From an uncultured Lachnoanaerobaculum sp. (lineage in GTDB: Bacteria; Bacillota; Clostridia; Lachnospirales; Lachnospiraceae), in NCBI RefSeq assembly GCF_938015485.1, contig NZ_CALLVU010000099.1, positions 110,838 to 174,837 of the forward strand: a stretch of 64,000 bases of DNA, written 5' to 3'. The notes below the pieces were generated by a model. It ran no database searches. It saw only the letters and a program-made list of their open reading frames with translations, and had not been told where the DNA came from. Position numbers and translations under genes: made by a program. Of this stretch, positions 1 through 7,757 are shown piece after piece (position 1 is the first letter of the stretch; the number at the start of each line of letters is the position of its first letter).

Positions 1-1
1 A

Positions 2-472
2 AATGTGTTCAGATCAATCCCTTTTGTAATCTTGCTTGCGGCACTGATACCTTTTACAAGAATGGTGGTGGGAACCGCAATAGGAACAAAGGGTGCCATA
101 CTTCCGCTTGTATTCGGTACGGTACCTTTCTTTACAAGACAGATAGAAAGTGCTTTATATGAAGTGGATAAGGGACTTATTGAGGCGGCACAGAGCATGG
201 GTTCATCACCTATAGAGATTATATTCAGAGTATACTTAAGAGAGAGTTTGCCGGGTATTATAAGAGGTGTACAGATTACATTTATCTCACTTTTAGGACT
301 TACCGCTATGGCAGGTGCTATAGGCGGCGGAGGTCTCGGAGATTTTGCGATAAGATACGGACACCAGAGAAATCAAACAGATGTAACATATGCTACAGTA
401 ATTATTATACTTATAATGGTAAGCTTGATACAGGGTCTTGGAAACAAGGCGATAAAGAAAACAACACATTAA
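2..472 (+). CDS. metI: D-methionine ABC transporter permease (5' end outside window)
   Basis: This is the C-terminal three quarters of the membrane permease of a methionine (MetNIQ) importer. About 156 residues are visible, against roughly 215-220 for complete MetI. The reading frame is open to the left edge, so the true start lies upstream and the GTG at position 5 is not a start. Several hydrophobic segments are present. The cytoplasmic EAA-type loop (EAAQSMGSSP, then a Pro-rich turn) that docks on the MetN ATPase is recognisable, as is the GGGGLGD motif typical of MetI. The downstream gene encodes the cognate binding lipoprotein, which supports the assignment. Confidence 0.9.
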   Translation, partial: NVFRSIPFVILLAALIPFTRMVVGTAIGTKGAILPLVFGTVPFFTRQIESALYEVDKGLIEAAQSMGSSPIEIIFRVYLRESLPGIIRGVQITFISLLGLTAMAGAIGGGGLGDFAIRYGHQRNQTDVTYATVIIILIMVSLIQGLGNKAIKKTTH

Positions 473-528
473 GATCACAGGGTGAATTCCCCTTGTTATA
501 TAGAAAAATTCATGGAGGTTATTATATT

Positions 529-1410
529 ATGAGAAAATTAAGTAAATTTTTAGCAATCGGCGCAATATTGGCTTTGGGACTTACAGCATGCGGTTCAAGT
601 CAGAAGGCGGATACAAGCAGTGCTGCAGGTGAGAGCACAAGCGCGGAGTCAAAGGCCGACGCTGCAAAGACCGAAGGTAATACAACGGTAAAAATCGGTG
701 TCGTAGGTGAGAACAATGAGCAGTGGAACCCTGTAATAGAGGCTATGGCAAAAGAGAGTATTACAGTTGAGCTTGTAAAGTTTGCAGACTATTCATTGCC
801 TAACAGAGCGTTAAATGACAAGGAAATTGACTTAAACGCATTCCAGCACAAGGCATATCTTGCAAATGATGTTAAGGACAACGGCTATAAGATTGAGGCT
901 ATAGGCGATACAATCATCGCACCTTTAGGAGTATATTCAAAGAAGATTAAAGATCTTTCAGAGCTTAAGGACGGCGATACAATAGCAATCCCGAACGACG
1001 CTACAAACGGCGGAAGAGCATTGAAGGTACTTGAGAGTGCAGGAGTTATCAAAGTAAATCCTGACGCAGGATATACACCTACACTCAGTGATATTACAGA
1101 AAATCCTAAGAATATCAAGTTCACAGAGGTTGAGGCTGCCAATACACCAAGTCTTTTACCTGATGTGGCTGCTGCCGTAATCAACGGAGGTCACGCAGTA
1201 GACAACGGTCTTAATCCTAAGACAGATTCCATCTATCTTGAGAAGGTAGAGGACGGAGCTGACAACCCGTATGTAAATGTTATTGTTGCAAGAAGTGAGG
1301 ACAAGGACAACGAGACTTACAAAAAGATTGTAAAGGCATTCCAAAGTGATGATGTAAAGAAGGTTATAGAGGACACATATAAGGGTGCTTATATACCTGC
1401 TTGGAAATAA
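529..1410 (+). CDS. metQ: Methionine-binding lipoprotein (NlpA/MetQ family)
   Basis: This is the substrate-binding component of the methionine importer, 293 residues, anchored outside the membrane by lipidation. The start at 529 is chosen because GGAGG lies about 10 nt upstream and the protein then begins with a typical lipoprotein signal peptide ending in the lipobox LTAC near residue 22. A Ser/Ala/Glu-rich linker follows, then the NlpA fold starting around KIGVVGENNEQW. Motifs such as LNAFQHKAYL and VNGGHAVDNG-like stretches are typical of MetQ. It lies 56 nt after metI and ends before a strong terminator, so it is the last gene of the operon. Confidence 0.92.
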   Translation: MRKLSKFLAIGAILALGLTACGSSQKADTSSAAGESTSAESKADAAKTEGNTTVKIGVVGENNEQWNPVIEAMAKESITVELVKFADYSLPNRALNDKEIDLNAFQHKAYLANDVKDNGYKIEAIGDTIIAPLGVYSKKIKDLSELKDGDTIAIPNDATNGGRALKVLESAGVIKVNPDAGYTPTLSDITENPKNIKFTEVEAANTPSLLPDVAAAVINGGHAVDNGLNPKTDSIYLEKVEDGADNPYVNVIVARSEDKDNETYKKIVKAFQSDDVKKVIEDTYKGAYIPAWK

Positions 1411-1436
1411 TTTTTAAATAAATATAGATAATTAGA

Positions 1437-1487
1437 GGCTGTCACACATTTAAATGTAAAATTTAGATTATGTGACAGTCTTTTTTG
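1437..1487 (+). terminator. Rho-independent terminator after metQ
   Basis: A stem of CTGTCACA and TGTGACAG encloses an AT-rich loop and is followed by six T residues. It ends the metIQ operon. The same CTGT(C/T)-(G/A)CA core recurs in other terminators of this window. Confidence 0.85.
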
Positions 1488-1789
1488 TGCCTAAGAAAGC
1501 GATAATTGTTGATAAGCGTCTGCTGCGGTTCATATATTGTTCATAACTAATTCAAAAACCTTTTACATAAAAAACAAACTTTAGCCACTTTTATTTCCTA
1601 TAATCTCTTACATAGACAAGAGATAGCTAGTCTATAAATAAAAGATTTTTTTCATAATACTCGAGCCGATACATATCGGCTCTCCTCCCAAAATCAAGCC
1701 GGCAGCGATGTCGGCTTTTTATATTGTTGACAACTTAAGTGTAAAAATATAAACTTGCTTGATAGTGTAAAATAATGAGAGGATTATAT
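1488..1789 (+). other. Intergenic region with two tandem GC-rich hairpins
   Basis: This is a non-coding stretch between metQ and tcdA. A TATAAT sequence at 1599-1604 has only a poor -35. Downstream are a perfect 8-bp hairpin (GAGCCGAT/ATCGGCTC, 1663-1682), a pyrimidine-rich linker (CTCCTCCC), and a second hairpin (1696-1717) with a GNRA-type GCGA loop followed by a T-run, which looks like a terminator. The arrangement fits a short independent RNA ending near 1722, but no known family is recognised. A TTGACA at 1727-1732 with TATAAA at 1748-1753 could be the tcdA promoter, although the spacer is only 15 nt. Confidence 0.4.
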
Positions 1790-2557
1790 ATGGATCAATT
1801 TGCAAGAACTCAGCTTTTGTTGGGTGTGGATGCCATGGAAAGATTGAAAAAGTCAAGAGTGGCGGTATTTGGAGTAGGTGGAGTAGGCGGCTACAGCGTG
1901 GAAGCTTTGGCAAGATCCGGAGTGGGAGCCATAGACCTGATAGATGATGATAAAGTGTGTCTGACAAATATAAATCGTCAGATAATAGCTGATGTAAAGA
2001 CTATAGGAAAGTATAAGGTGGATGTGGCAAAAGACAGGATACTTAGCATCAATCCGAGGTGTAAGGTGACTACACATCAGTGCTTTTATCTGCCTGAGAA
2101 TGCAGGGGATTTTGATTTTAAAGAATATGACTATGTAATAGATGCCGTGGATACGGTTACCGCAAAGATAAATCTGGTAATGCAGGCAAACGAAAGTAAT
2201 GTACCTGTTATCAGCAGTATGGGCGCAGGCAATAAGCTGGATCCTACAGCTTTTATGGTGAGCGACATATATAAGACAAGTGTCTGTCCGCTTGCAAAGG
2301 TGATGAGAAGAGAACTCAAAAAAAGAAATATAAAAAAGCTTAAGGTGGTTTATTCCAAGGAGCAGCCTTTAGTTCCGATAGAGGATGAGAGTATCAGCTG
2401 CAGGTCACACTGTGTATGTCCTCCGGGTGCGGAGAGAAAATGTAGTGACAGAAGAGCTATTCCGGGATCTGTTGCCTTTGTGCCGTCTGTGGTAGGACTT
2501 ATAATAGCAGGTGAAGTAATAAAAGATTTGACTAAGGATATTGTGAGGGAAGTATGA
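1790..2557 (+). CDS. tcdA: tRNA threonylcarbamoyladenosine dehydratase (ThiF/E1-like)
   Basis: This is a ThiF/MoeB/HesA-fold ATP-dependent enzyme of 255 residues. The family member TcdA converts t6A at position 37 of ANN-decoding tRNAs to its cyclic form. The adenylate-binding glycine motif GVGGVGG is near residues 28-34, followed by the DDDKVCLTNINRQ element typical of the family. The C-terminal part carries the TcdA-like VPSVVGLIIAGEVIKDL segment. A Cys-containing stretch (CRSHCVCPPGAERKC) lies just before it. The start at 1790 is preferred over an in-frame ATG 15 nt upstream because GAGAGG is correctly spaced. The gene overlaps the next one by 4 nt (ATGA), so they are translationally coupled. 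Confidence 0.85.
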   Translation: MDQFARTQLLLGVDAMERLKKSRVAVFGVGGVGGYSVEALARSGVGAIDLIDDDKVCLTNINRQIIADVKTIGKYKVDVAKDRILSINPRCKVTTHQCFYLPENAGDFDFKEYDYVIDAVDTVTAKINLVMQANESNVPVISSMGAGNKLDPTAFMVSDIYKTSVCPLAKVMRRELKKRNIKKLKVVYSKEQPLVPIEDESISCRSHCVCPPGAERKCSDRRAIPGSVAFVPSVVGLIIAGEVIKDLTKDIVREV

Positions 2558-3951
2558 TTGAAACAATTTCAAGGATAAACTCCGCCGTAAACGGGTTTAT
2601 TTGGGGTGTACCTGCAATAATTGCACTGATGGGTGTAGGTATATATTTGAGCATCAGATTAAAATTTATGCAGGTAACAAAATTTGCATATATAATGAAG
2701 ACTACGGTCGGCAGAATTTTCAAAAAGAGAAATGTGGCAGACGGAGCGCTTTCACCTTTTCAGGCGGCGACCACCGCACTTGCGGCTACGGTGGGTACGG
2801 GAAATATAGCAGGTGTTGCAGGCGCAATATCCATAGGCGGACCGGGAAGTGTATTTTGGATGTGGATTTCGGCAATCTTAGGTATGTGTACAAAGTTTAC
2901 CGAGGTTACACTTGCAGTATACTTCAGAAAGAAAAACAAGAACGGAGAATTGGTAGGCGGTCCTATGTATTATATCAGTAACGGACTGCCGAAAAAGTGG
3001 ATATTTTTAGCATATGCCTTTGCCACCTTCGGTGTACTTACAGTGTTCGGAACCGGAAATGCCACACAGGTAAATACCATAACCGCAGCTATCAATGTGG
3101 CACTTGAAGGCTACGGAATAGTAAAGTCGGGCGGAAGTCAGACAATAAACTTAATTATCGGAATAATTGTAACAATACTGGTGGGACTCGTATTACTTGG
3201 AGGTATCAAAAGAATTGGAACGGTTACAGAAAAGCTGGTTCCTTTTATGGCACTTTTATATGTGGTGCTTGCACTCGGAGTGGTATTTTTAAATATAAAC
3301 AGAGTACCTGAGGTATTTGGAAGCATAATATACGGAGCGTTCAATCCCAGAGCTGTGACAGGAGGAGTAATAGGAAGCTTCTTTTTAAGTATGAAAAAGG
3401 GAGTATCAAGAGGTATATTCTCAAACGAGGCCGGACTTGGTACCGGTCCTATAGCACACGCTTCGGCAGATACGGGTAAGCCTGTAAAGCAGGGATTTTT
3501 CGGAGTATTTGAAGTATTTGCCGATACCATAGTTATATGTACACTTACAGCGCTTGTAATACTTTGTTCAGGTGTGAATATTCCTTTCGGTTCTCCGGCA
3601 GGTGCCGAACTTACTATAAGCGGTTTTATAAAGGCCTACGGACATGGCGTATCGGTATTTACGGCTGTGGCCATGTGCTCGTTTGCCTTCTCGACCATCA
3701 TAGGATGGGGACTTTACGGCGCCAGATGTATAGAGTTTTTATTCAGTGAAAAGGTAATAAAGCCTTTTATGGTGGTATATTCACTGATGGCGATAGTGGG
3801 AGCGACTATGGACCTCGGATTGCTTTGGGATATATCCGATACTTTCAACGGACTTATGGCAATCCCGAACCTTATAGCGCTGTTCTTACTTGCAAATGTG
3901 GCAATAAAGTTAAAGAATGAGTACTTTGAGGGCGAAGGTAAAGAAAAGTAA
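2554..3951 (+). CDS. Alanine/glycine:cation symporter (AGCS family)
   Basis: This is a 465-residue polytopic membrane protein of the sodium:alanine symporter family, which imports small neutral amino acids with sodium or protons. The family signatures are clear: an N-terminal VNGFIWGVPAI segment, the conserved TVGTGNIAGVAGAI block around residues 90-105, GGPMYYI near 130, and SNEAGLGTGPIAHASA near 290-305. Length and number of hydrophobic segments are normal for the family. It is translationally coupled to tcdA by a 4-nt overlap. The exact substrate cannot be read from sequence. Confidence 0.9.
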   Translation: MIETISRINSAVNGFIWGVPAIIALMGVGIYLSIRLKFMQVTKFAYIMKTTVGRIFKKRNVADGALSPFQAATTALAATVGTGNIAGVAGAISIGGPGSVFWMWISAILGMCTKFTEVTLAVYFRKKNKNGELVGGPMYYISNGLPKKWIFLAYAFATFGVLTVFGTGNATQVNTITAAINVALEGYGIVKSGGSQTINLIIGIIVTILVGLVLLGGIKRIGTVTEKLVPFMALLYVVLALGVVFLNINRVPEVFGSIIYGAFNPRAVTGGVIGSFFLSMKKGVSRGIFSNEAGLGTGPIAHASADTGKPVKQGFFGVFEVFADTIVICTLTALVILCSGVNIPFGSPAGAELTISGFIKAYGHGVSVFTAVAMCSFAFSTIIGWGLYGARCIEFLFSEKVIKPFMVVYSLMAIVGATMDLGLLWDISDTFNGLMAIPNLIALFLLANVAIKLKNEYFEGEGKEK

Positions 3952-3958
3952 AAAGTGC

Positions 3959-3986
3959 TTGACAATAAAATAAGATTGTGTAAAAT
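3959..3986 (+). promoter_or_regulatory. Promoter of the trxA-trxB-gpx block
   Basis: TTGACA (3959-3964) and TAAAAT (3981-3986) are separated by 16 nt, about 40 nt before the trxA start. The first gene has a strong GGAGGG binding site at 4015-4020. Confidence 0.65.
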
Positions 3987-4028
3987 ATAATCATAAACTA
4001 TTTAAGGAAAAATCGGAGGGGAAAAGTT

Positions 4029-4337
4029 ATGGCAGTAAAGACAATAACAAGTGCAAATTTTGAAGCTGAAGTTTTGAATGCAAAGGAACCTGTATTGGTA
4101 GATGTTTGGGCATCTTGGTGCGGACCTTGTAAGATGCTTTCACCTATAGTTGACGAGGTGGCTGAGGAAGCGGTAGGTTTCTCTGTAGGAAAGGTAAATG
4201 CGGATGAGAACCAGGAGCTTGTAAACAGATTCCACATCATGTCAATACCTACACTTCTTGTATTTAAGAACGGTGAGTTGGTAAATAAGTCTGTAGGTCT
4301 TATATCAAAGGATGAAGTAAAGGCTTTATTGGGATAA
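4029..4337 (+). CDS. trxA: Thioredoxin
   Basis: This is a cytoplasmic thiol-disulfide reductase of 102 residues, the usual size for thioredoxin. The active site WCGPC is at residues 30-34, the upstream VDVWASW strand is canonical, and the cis-proline loop (SIPTLLVFKNGE) lies near residue 70. It sits 56 nt before thioredoxin reductase and ahead of a thiol peroxidase and OhrR, so the block makes up a reducing chain from NADPH to peroxide detoxification. Confidence 0.97.
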   Translation: MAVKTITSANFEAEVLNAKEPVLVDVWASWCGPCKMLSPIVDEVAEEAVGFSVGKVNADENQELVNRFHIMSIPTLLVFKNGELVNKSVGLISKDEVKALLG

Positions 4338-4393
4338 TTAAAGATTGTCGGGTTGATGATTAAGAGATTCGATATATAGAAAGAAGTGATATT

Positions 4394-5305
4394 ATGTATG
4401 ATATAGTAGTGGTCGGTGCCGGTACGGCAGGACTCTCCGCCGCAATATACGGAGTGAGAGCCGGCAAGTCGGTACTTGTACTTGAAGGTGCTTCTTACGG
4501 AGGACAGATAATCAATACTCCCGAGATAGAAAATTATCCTGCTATCAAGAAGACTTCCGGATTTGAGTTTGCTACAGATCTTTTCAATCAGGCAAAGGAT
4601 TTGGGCGCTGAAGTGAAATACGAAAAGGTAACAGGAATAAGCCTTGAAGGAAATATAAAAAAGGTAAAAACAGATAAGGAAGAGTATGATGCCAAGGCGG
4701 TAATACTTGCGACAGGAGCAAAGAACAGACCGCTGGGACTTCCTAATGAGAAAAAGCTTGTAGGTTCAGGTGTTTCTTACTGTGCCACCTGTGACGGAAT
4801 GTTCTACAGAGGCAAGGTGGTCGCTGTAAACGGAGGCGGTAATACCGCTATAGAAGACGCAACATTCCTTGCAAATGTGGCAAGTAAAGTATATGTAATA
4901 CACCGCAGAGACGAGTTTCGAGCCGAGGAAGCTGTAGTAGCGGCGTTAAAGAAAAAGGATAATGTAGAGTTTGTTCTCAATTCAAACATTGTAGAGATCA
5001 AGGAAGAGTCTTTTGCAGTAAGCGGCGTGGTGGTTGAAGATAAGAATACACATGAAAGAAGAGAGATTGCTATAGACGGTCTGTTTGTGGCAATAGGTCA
5101 GGTACCTGACAATACCGCTTTTGCACAGGTTGCAGAACTTGATAAGGCAGGCTATATAGTAGCCGGAGAAGATTGTAAGACAATGACCGAAGGTATATTT
5201 GCGGCGGGAGACGGCAGAACCAAGGAAGTGCGTCAGCTTGTAACGGCGGCAGGAGACGGTGCTGTAGCGGGAATTGCGGCGGCAAAGTACTGTGAGGCAT
5301 TTTAA
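4394..5305 (+). CDS. trxB: Thioredoxin reductase
   Basis: This is an FAD/NAD(P)H flavoenzyme of 303 residues that reduces thioredoxin. It shows the N-terminal FAD-binding GAGTAG motif (residues 8-13), the redox-active CATC pair (C130 and C133), the second nucleotide-binding GGGNTA motif, and the C-terminal FAD-contact segment GIFAAGD. Length is normal. The position immediately downstream of trxA indicates co-transcription. Confidence 0.96.
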   Translation: MYDIVVVGAGTAGLSAAIYGVRAGKSVLVLEGASYGGQIINTPEIENYPAIKKTSGFEFATDLFNQAKDLGAEVKYEKVTGISLEGNIKKVKTDKEEYDAKAVILATGAKNRPLGLPNEKKLVGSGVSYCATCDGMFYRGKVVAVNGGGNTAIEDATFLANVASKVYVIHRRDEFRAEEAVVAALKKKDNVEFVLNSNIVEIKEESFAVSGVVVEDKNTHERREIAIDGLFVAIGQVPDNTAFAQVAELDKAGYIVAGEDCKTMTEGIFAAGDGRTKEVRQLVTAAGDGAVAGIAAAKYCEAF

Positions 5306-5334
5306 TTATAAATAAAGAGGAAAGAGGAAATAAA

Positions 5335-5880
5335 ATGAGCATATATGATTTTAAAGTAAAGAACAATGAAGGTAAGGAAGTAAGCCTTAGCGATTACAAG
5401 AATAAGGTTGTTTTGATAATAAATTCAGCAACTGAGTGCGGATTTACACCACAGTATGAGCAGTTACAGAAGTTATATGAGGATTATAAGGACAAGGATT
5501 TTGTTATACTTGATTTCCCATGTAACCAGTTCGGACATCAGGCACCGGGAAGTGATGAAGAGATTGCAAAGTTCTGCAGCTCAAGATTCGGTGTAACTTT
5601 CCCGCTTTTCTCAAAGATTGAGGTAAACGGCGAAGGTGCAAGCGAGGTATTTAAGTACCTTAAGAGCGAAAAGGGATTTGCAGGTTGGGGAGCGGACAAC
5701 GATATGTCAAAGCTTCTTACAAAGATGCTTAGCGAGGCGGATCCTGATTATGCAAGCAAGCCTGATATCAAGTGGAACTTTACAAAATTCCTTATCGATA
5801 AGAACGGAAATGTTGTAAGAAGATTTGAGCCTACTGAAGGTGTTGCAGTAGTTGAAGAGGCTGTTAAAGAGTTAGTTTAA
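5335..5880 (+). CDS. Glutathione peroxidase family thiol peroxidase
   Basis: This 181-residue protein belongs to the glutathione peroxidase fold. The catalytic residue is cysteine (C35 in SATECGFTPQ), not selenocysteine. The conserved LDFPCNQFGHQ block (Gln of the catalytic tetrad) and KWNFTKFLI (Trp and Asn) are present. Bacterial Cys-type members usually take electrons from thioredoxin rather than glutathione, and the trxA-trxB context supports that here. An AGAGGAAAG-type binding site precedes the start. Confidence 0.92.
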   Translation: MSIYDFKVKNNEGKEVSLSDYKNKVVLIINSATECGFTPQYEQLQKLYEDYKDKDFVILDFPCNQFGHQAPGSDEEIAKFCSSRFGVTFPLFSKIEVNGEGASEVFKYLKSEKGFAGWGADNDMSKLLTKMLSEADPDYASKPDIKWNFTKFLIDKNGNVVRRFEPTEGVAVVEEAVKELV

Positions 5881-5898
5881 TTTTAATGAAGAGGACAT

Positions 5899-5928
5899 AA
5901 GGAGCGTTTATGAAAATAAAGGCTCCTT
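5899..5928 (+). other. Hairpin between gpx and ohrR
   Basis: AAGGAGC and GCTCCTT form a 7-bp stem with a 16-nt loop between the peroxidase and ohrR genes. It lacks a clean T-run, so it may be a weak terminator or processing element. Confidence 0.35.
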
Positions 5929-5962
5929 AAAGTCTTTTAAAAGGAAAGAGGGAATGTAAAAA

Positions 5963-6406
5963 ATGGCAGGTAAGTATGATTCATTAAAACTTGAAAATCA
6001 ACTTTGTTTTCCGCTATATGCTTGCTCAAAGGAAATTGTAAGGAGATATAAAACATACTTAGACAGATTGGATTTGACATATACACAGTACATTGTAATG
6101 ATGGTTATGTGGGAAGAAAAGGAACTCAATGTTAAAGAACTCGGTGACAAGCTTTTCCTTGATTCAGGTACTTTGACTCCGGTATTAAAAAAGCTTGAAG
6201 CCAAGGGCTATGTAACCAGAGAGCGTTCAAAGATAGACGAGAGAACTCTTATAGTAACTTTGACAGGGAGCGGAAAAGAGCTTAGAGAAAAGGCTGTTGA
6301 TATTCCGGTAGGAATGAGAGGCTGCCTGAAATTAAGTGATGAAGAGATGGTACAGCTTCGTACAATGCTTAATAAGATTCTAAGTGACATGGGAGATGTG
6401 GAATAA
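5963..6406 (+). CDS. ohrR: OhrR-like peroxide-sensing MarR repressor
   Basis: This is a winged-helix MarR-family repressor of 147 residues. The N-terminus LENQLCFPLYACSK matches organic-hydroperoxide sensors of the OhrR type, with the reactive Cys at residue 15, the same place as in Bacillus OhrR. The recognition region (LFLDSGTLTPVLKKLEAKG) and wing (RSKIDERTLIV) are intact. It follows the peroxidase gene directly, which suggests that it controls this block. No ohr gene is present in the window. Confidence 0.88.
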   Translation: MAGKYDSLKLENQLCFPLYACSKEIVRRYKTYLDRLDLTYTQYIVMMVMWEEKELNVKELGDKLFLDSGTLTPVLKKLEAKGYVTRERSKIDERTLIVTLTGSGKELREKAVDIPVGMRGCLKLSDEEMVQLRTMLNKILSDMGDVE

Positions 6407-6436
6407 AATCCGGTAAAGGCTGGCGGAGCGATTACA

Positions 6437-6961
6437 ATGAATTTGGAAAAAGAATTTTGTGATATATATGATGTAAATAAGAGTCCGACAGGAAGAACTG
6501 TAGACAGAGCCGCCATAGCTCTTAATGACGACGAGTACTTTCTGATAGTGTCTGCGGTTTTGGTCAGTGTAGATAAAAAGATACTTATAACGAAGCGTGA
6601 TATGCAAAAACAGTGGTCTCCCGGAATGTGGGAGATACCGGGAGGCGGAGTAAAAGCAGGCGAGTCTTCATTGGAGGCGATATACAGAGAAATTTTGGAA
6701 GAGACCAATATAGACCTTTTTGGCAGAGACTATAAAATCCTTCAGACTCAAAAGAGAAGAACAGTTGAGGGCAACAAATATTTTGCGGATATATATTGCT
6801 TTGAGATTACACAAGATGATATAAAAAATATAAAGGGTCAAGAAGGAGAGGTGTCCGACTACAGACTTGCAAGTATAGAGGATATAAAGGAAACGGCAAA
6901 AGATAATAAATTTCTTCGCTATGAAGACTTAAAAGATTTTTTGTGCAAATGCATAAGTTAA
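6437..6961 (+). CDS. Nudix hydrolase
   Basis: This 174-residue protein carries a complete Nudix box at residues 70-92 (G-x5-E-x7-REILEE), which binds the metal that hydrolyses nucleoside diphosphate derivatives. The final Gly of the consensus is replaced by Asn (EETN). The N-terminal part (YDVNKSPTGR) resembles the isopentenyl-isomerase/YfcD-like branch of Nudix proteins. The substrate cannot be inferred. The ribosome binding site is only moderate (GGCGGAG). It may be co-transcribed with ohrR, 30 nt upstream, and is followed by a terminator. Confidence 0.85.
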   Translation: MNLEKEFCDIYDVNKSPTGRTVDRAAIALNDDEYFLIVSAVLVSVDKKILITKRDMQKQWSPGMWEIPGGGVKAGESSLEAIYREILEETNIDLFGRDYKILQTQKRRTVEGNKYFADIYCFEITQDDIKNIKGQEGEVSDYRLASIEDIKETAKDNKFLRYEDLKDFLCKCIS

Positions 6962-6971
6962 AGAAATATGA

Positions 6972-7003
6972 AGAGCCATGAGGGAAACCTTGTGGCTTTT
7001 GTT
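6972..7003 (+). terminator. Terminator after the Nudix gene
   Basis: The stem GCCATGAG/CTTGTGGC encloses a GGAAAC loop and is followed by TTTTGTTG. Confidence 0.7.
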
Positions 7004-7045
7004 GTGGGAGGGTATAAGTTTACAATTAAATTTTTTGTAAAAGTA

Positions 7046-7074
7046 TTGACTTTAAAACAGTTCAGTGATAATAT
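7046..7074 (+). promoter_or_regulatory. Promoter of the 67-residue protein gene
   Basis: TTGACT (7046-7051) and TAATAT (7069-7074) are separated by exactly 17 nt. A 23-bp palindrome begins 10 nt downstream, around the expected transcription start, so this promoter is probably repressed by a DNA-binding protein. Confidence 0.7.
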
Positions 7075-7084
7075 TATACGCGCT

Positions 7085-7107
7085 TAATACGTGTTAAACA
7101 CGTATTA
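7085..7107 (+). promoter_or_regulatory. Perfect 23-bp palindromic operator
   Basis: The arms TAATACGTGTT and AACACGTATTA flank a single central base. The 12-mer ACACGTATTATA at 7098-7109 is repeated exactly at 7698-7709 inside the hicB promoter, which links the two promoters to one regulator, most likely HicB. Confidence 0.7.
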
Positions 7108-7160
7108 TATTAAAAGTGGGGTAATACATGTTACATAATATGTAGAGTAAGGAGGAGTAT

Positions 7161-7364
7161 ATGTCATTTTATAAGGATGTTGAAGAAATGTATAATGCAC
7201 GTGCAAAGCGTTTTAAGGAAGATGCTGACAGACATTGGGCAATGGCAAAAAGTGGTGAGGGAGATTATCACTATGCTAAAGCAAAGGAGTTTTATAAGGA
7301 AGCAAAAAAGAATAGGATAAAGGCTGAAGAATCAAAGGGTAAGAGCTTCAGAAAGAAAAAGTAA
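7161..7364 (+). CDS. Small charged helical protein, unknown function
   Basis: This is a 67-residue protein rich in Lys, Glu and Ala, with no Cys and no hydrophobic segment. It reads as one or two long helices with a tyrosine-rich middle (DYHYAKAKEFYKEAKK) and a basic tail ending KSFRKKK. The start has an excellent AAGGAGGAG site 8 nt upstream, the promoter is near-consensus, and a perfect palindrome covers the transcription start. It is convergent with hicA, with only 12 nt between the stops. No family is recognised. Because its promoter shares an operator sequence with hicB, it may belong to the toxin-antitoxin regulon. Confidence 0.75.
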   Translation: MSFYKDVEEMYNARAKRFKEDADRHWAMAKSGEGDYHYAKAKEFYKEAKKNRIKAEESKGKSFRKKK

Positions 7365-7376
7365 TAAAAAACAAGA

Positions 7377-7574
7377 CTACCTTCTAAGAGATAGCCCTGT
7401 CACTTTTTCGAGATTGCGAACTACACCAATACTTATATCTCTACCACCATGGTTTGGAACCGTAATAGTTTTAGATATTGTAGGATGCTTGTACTGATAG
7501 TGTGAACCACATACACGTACAAGATACCAACCGTTAGCAAGAAGTTTCCTCTCGATTTGTCTAAAATTAACCAT
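7377..7574 (-). CDS. hicA: HicA-type mRNA interferase toxin
   Basis: This is a 65-residue HicA/YcfA protein, a double-stranded-RNA-binding-fold RNase that cleaves mRNA. The family pattern is complete: KLLANGWYLVRVCGSHYQYKHP, with the catalytic histidine at residue 25, followed by ITVPNHGGRDISIGVVRNLEK. An AAGGAG site precedes the ATG. Unlike the usual hicA-hicB operon, the toxin is transcribed away from hicB from its own promoter. Expression of toxin and antitoxin is therefore uncoupled at the transcript level. Confidence 0.9.
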   Translation of the reverse strand: MVNFRQIERKLLANGWYLVRVCGSHYQYKHPTISKTITVPNHGGRDISIGVVRNLEKVTGLSLRR

Positions 7575-7653
7575 ATAATCTCCTTTATGAAAACAAATTA
7601 GCAGTTACATTACTTACTCACTGTTTACCAAGGTATATAGTTAATTTAATGAT

Positions 7654-7682
7654 ATTTTAATAGAAAAATCAGAAAAAGTCAA
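7654..7682 (-). promoter_or_regulatory. hicA promoter (leftward)
   Basis: On the minus strand TTGACT (complement of 7677-7682) and TAAAAT (complement of 7654-7659) are 17 nt apart. The -35 lies only 12 bp from the -35 of the rightward hicB promoter, so the two are back-to-back. Confidence 0.7.
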
Positions 7683-7694
7683 GCATAAAAAAGG

Positions 7695-7726
7695 TTGACA
7701 CGTATTATAAAACGTATTATAATACG
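7695..7726 (+). promoter_or_regulatory. Consensus hicB promoter embedded in operator repeats
   Basis: TTGACA (7695-7700), 17 nt, TATAAT (7718-7723) is a perfect sigma-A promoter. It is overlaid by the direct repeat CGTATTATA (7701-7709 and 7713-7721), and the second copy is part of the palindrome CGTATTA/TAATACG at 7713-7726 that covers the -10. Such a strong promoter buried in an operator is typical of an autorepressed antitoxin. Confidence 0.8.
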
Positions 7727-7757
7727 CATAAAAACACAGAAAGGAATTGAGTCATAT

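Noticed and set aside
7695..7757. Longer N-terminus for HicB beginning at a TTG at 7695
   Set aside because: This TTG is the -35 box of a perfect promoter, and the extra residues are encoded by operator repeats, so they are not translated.
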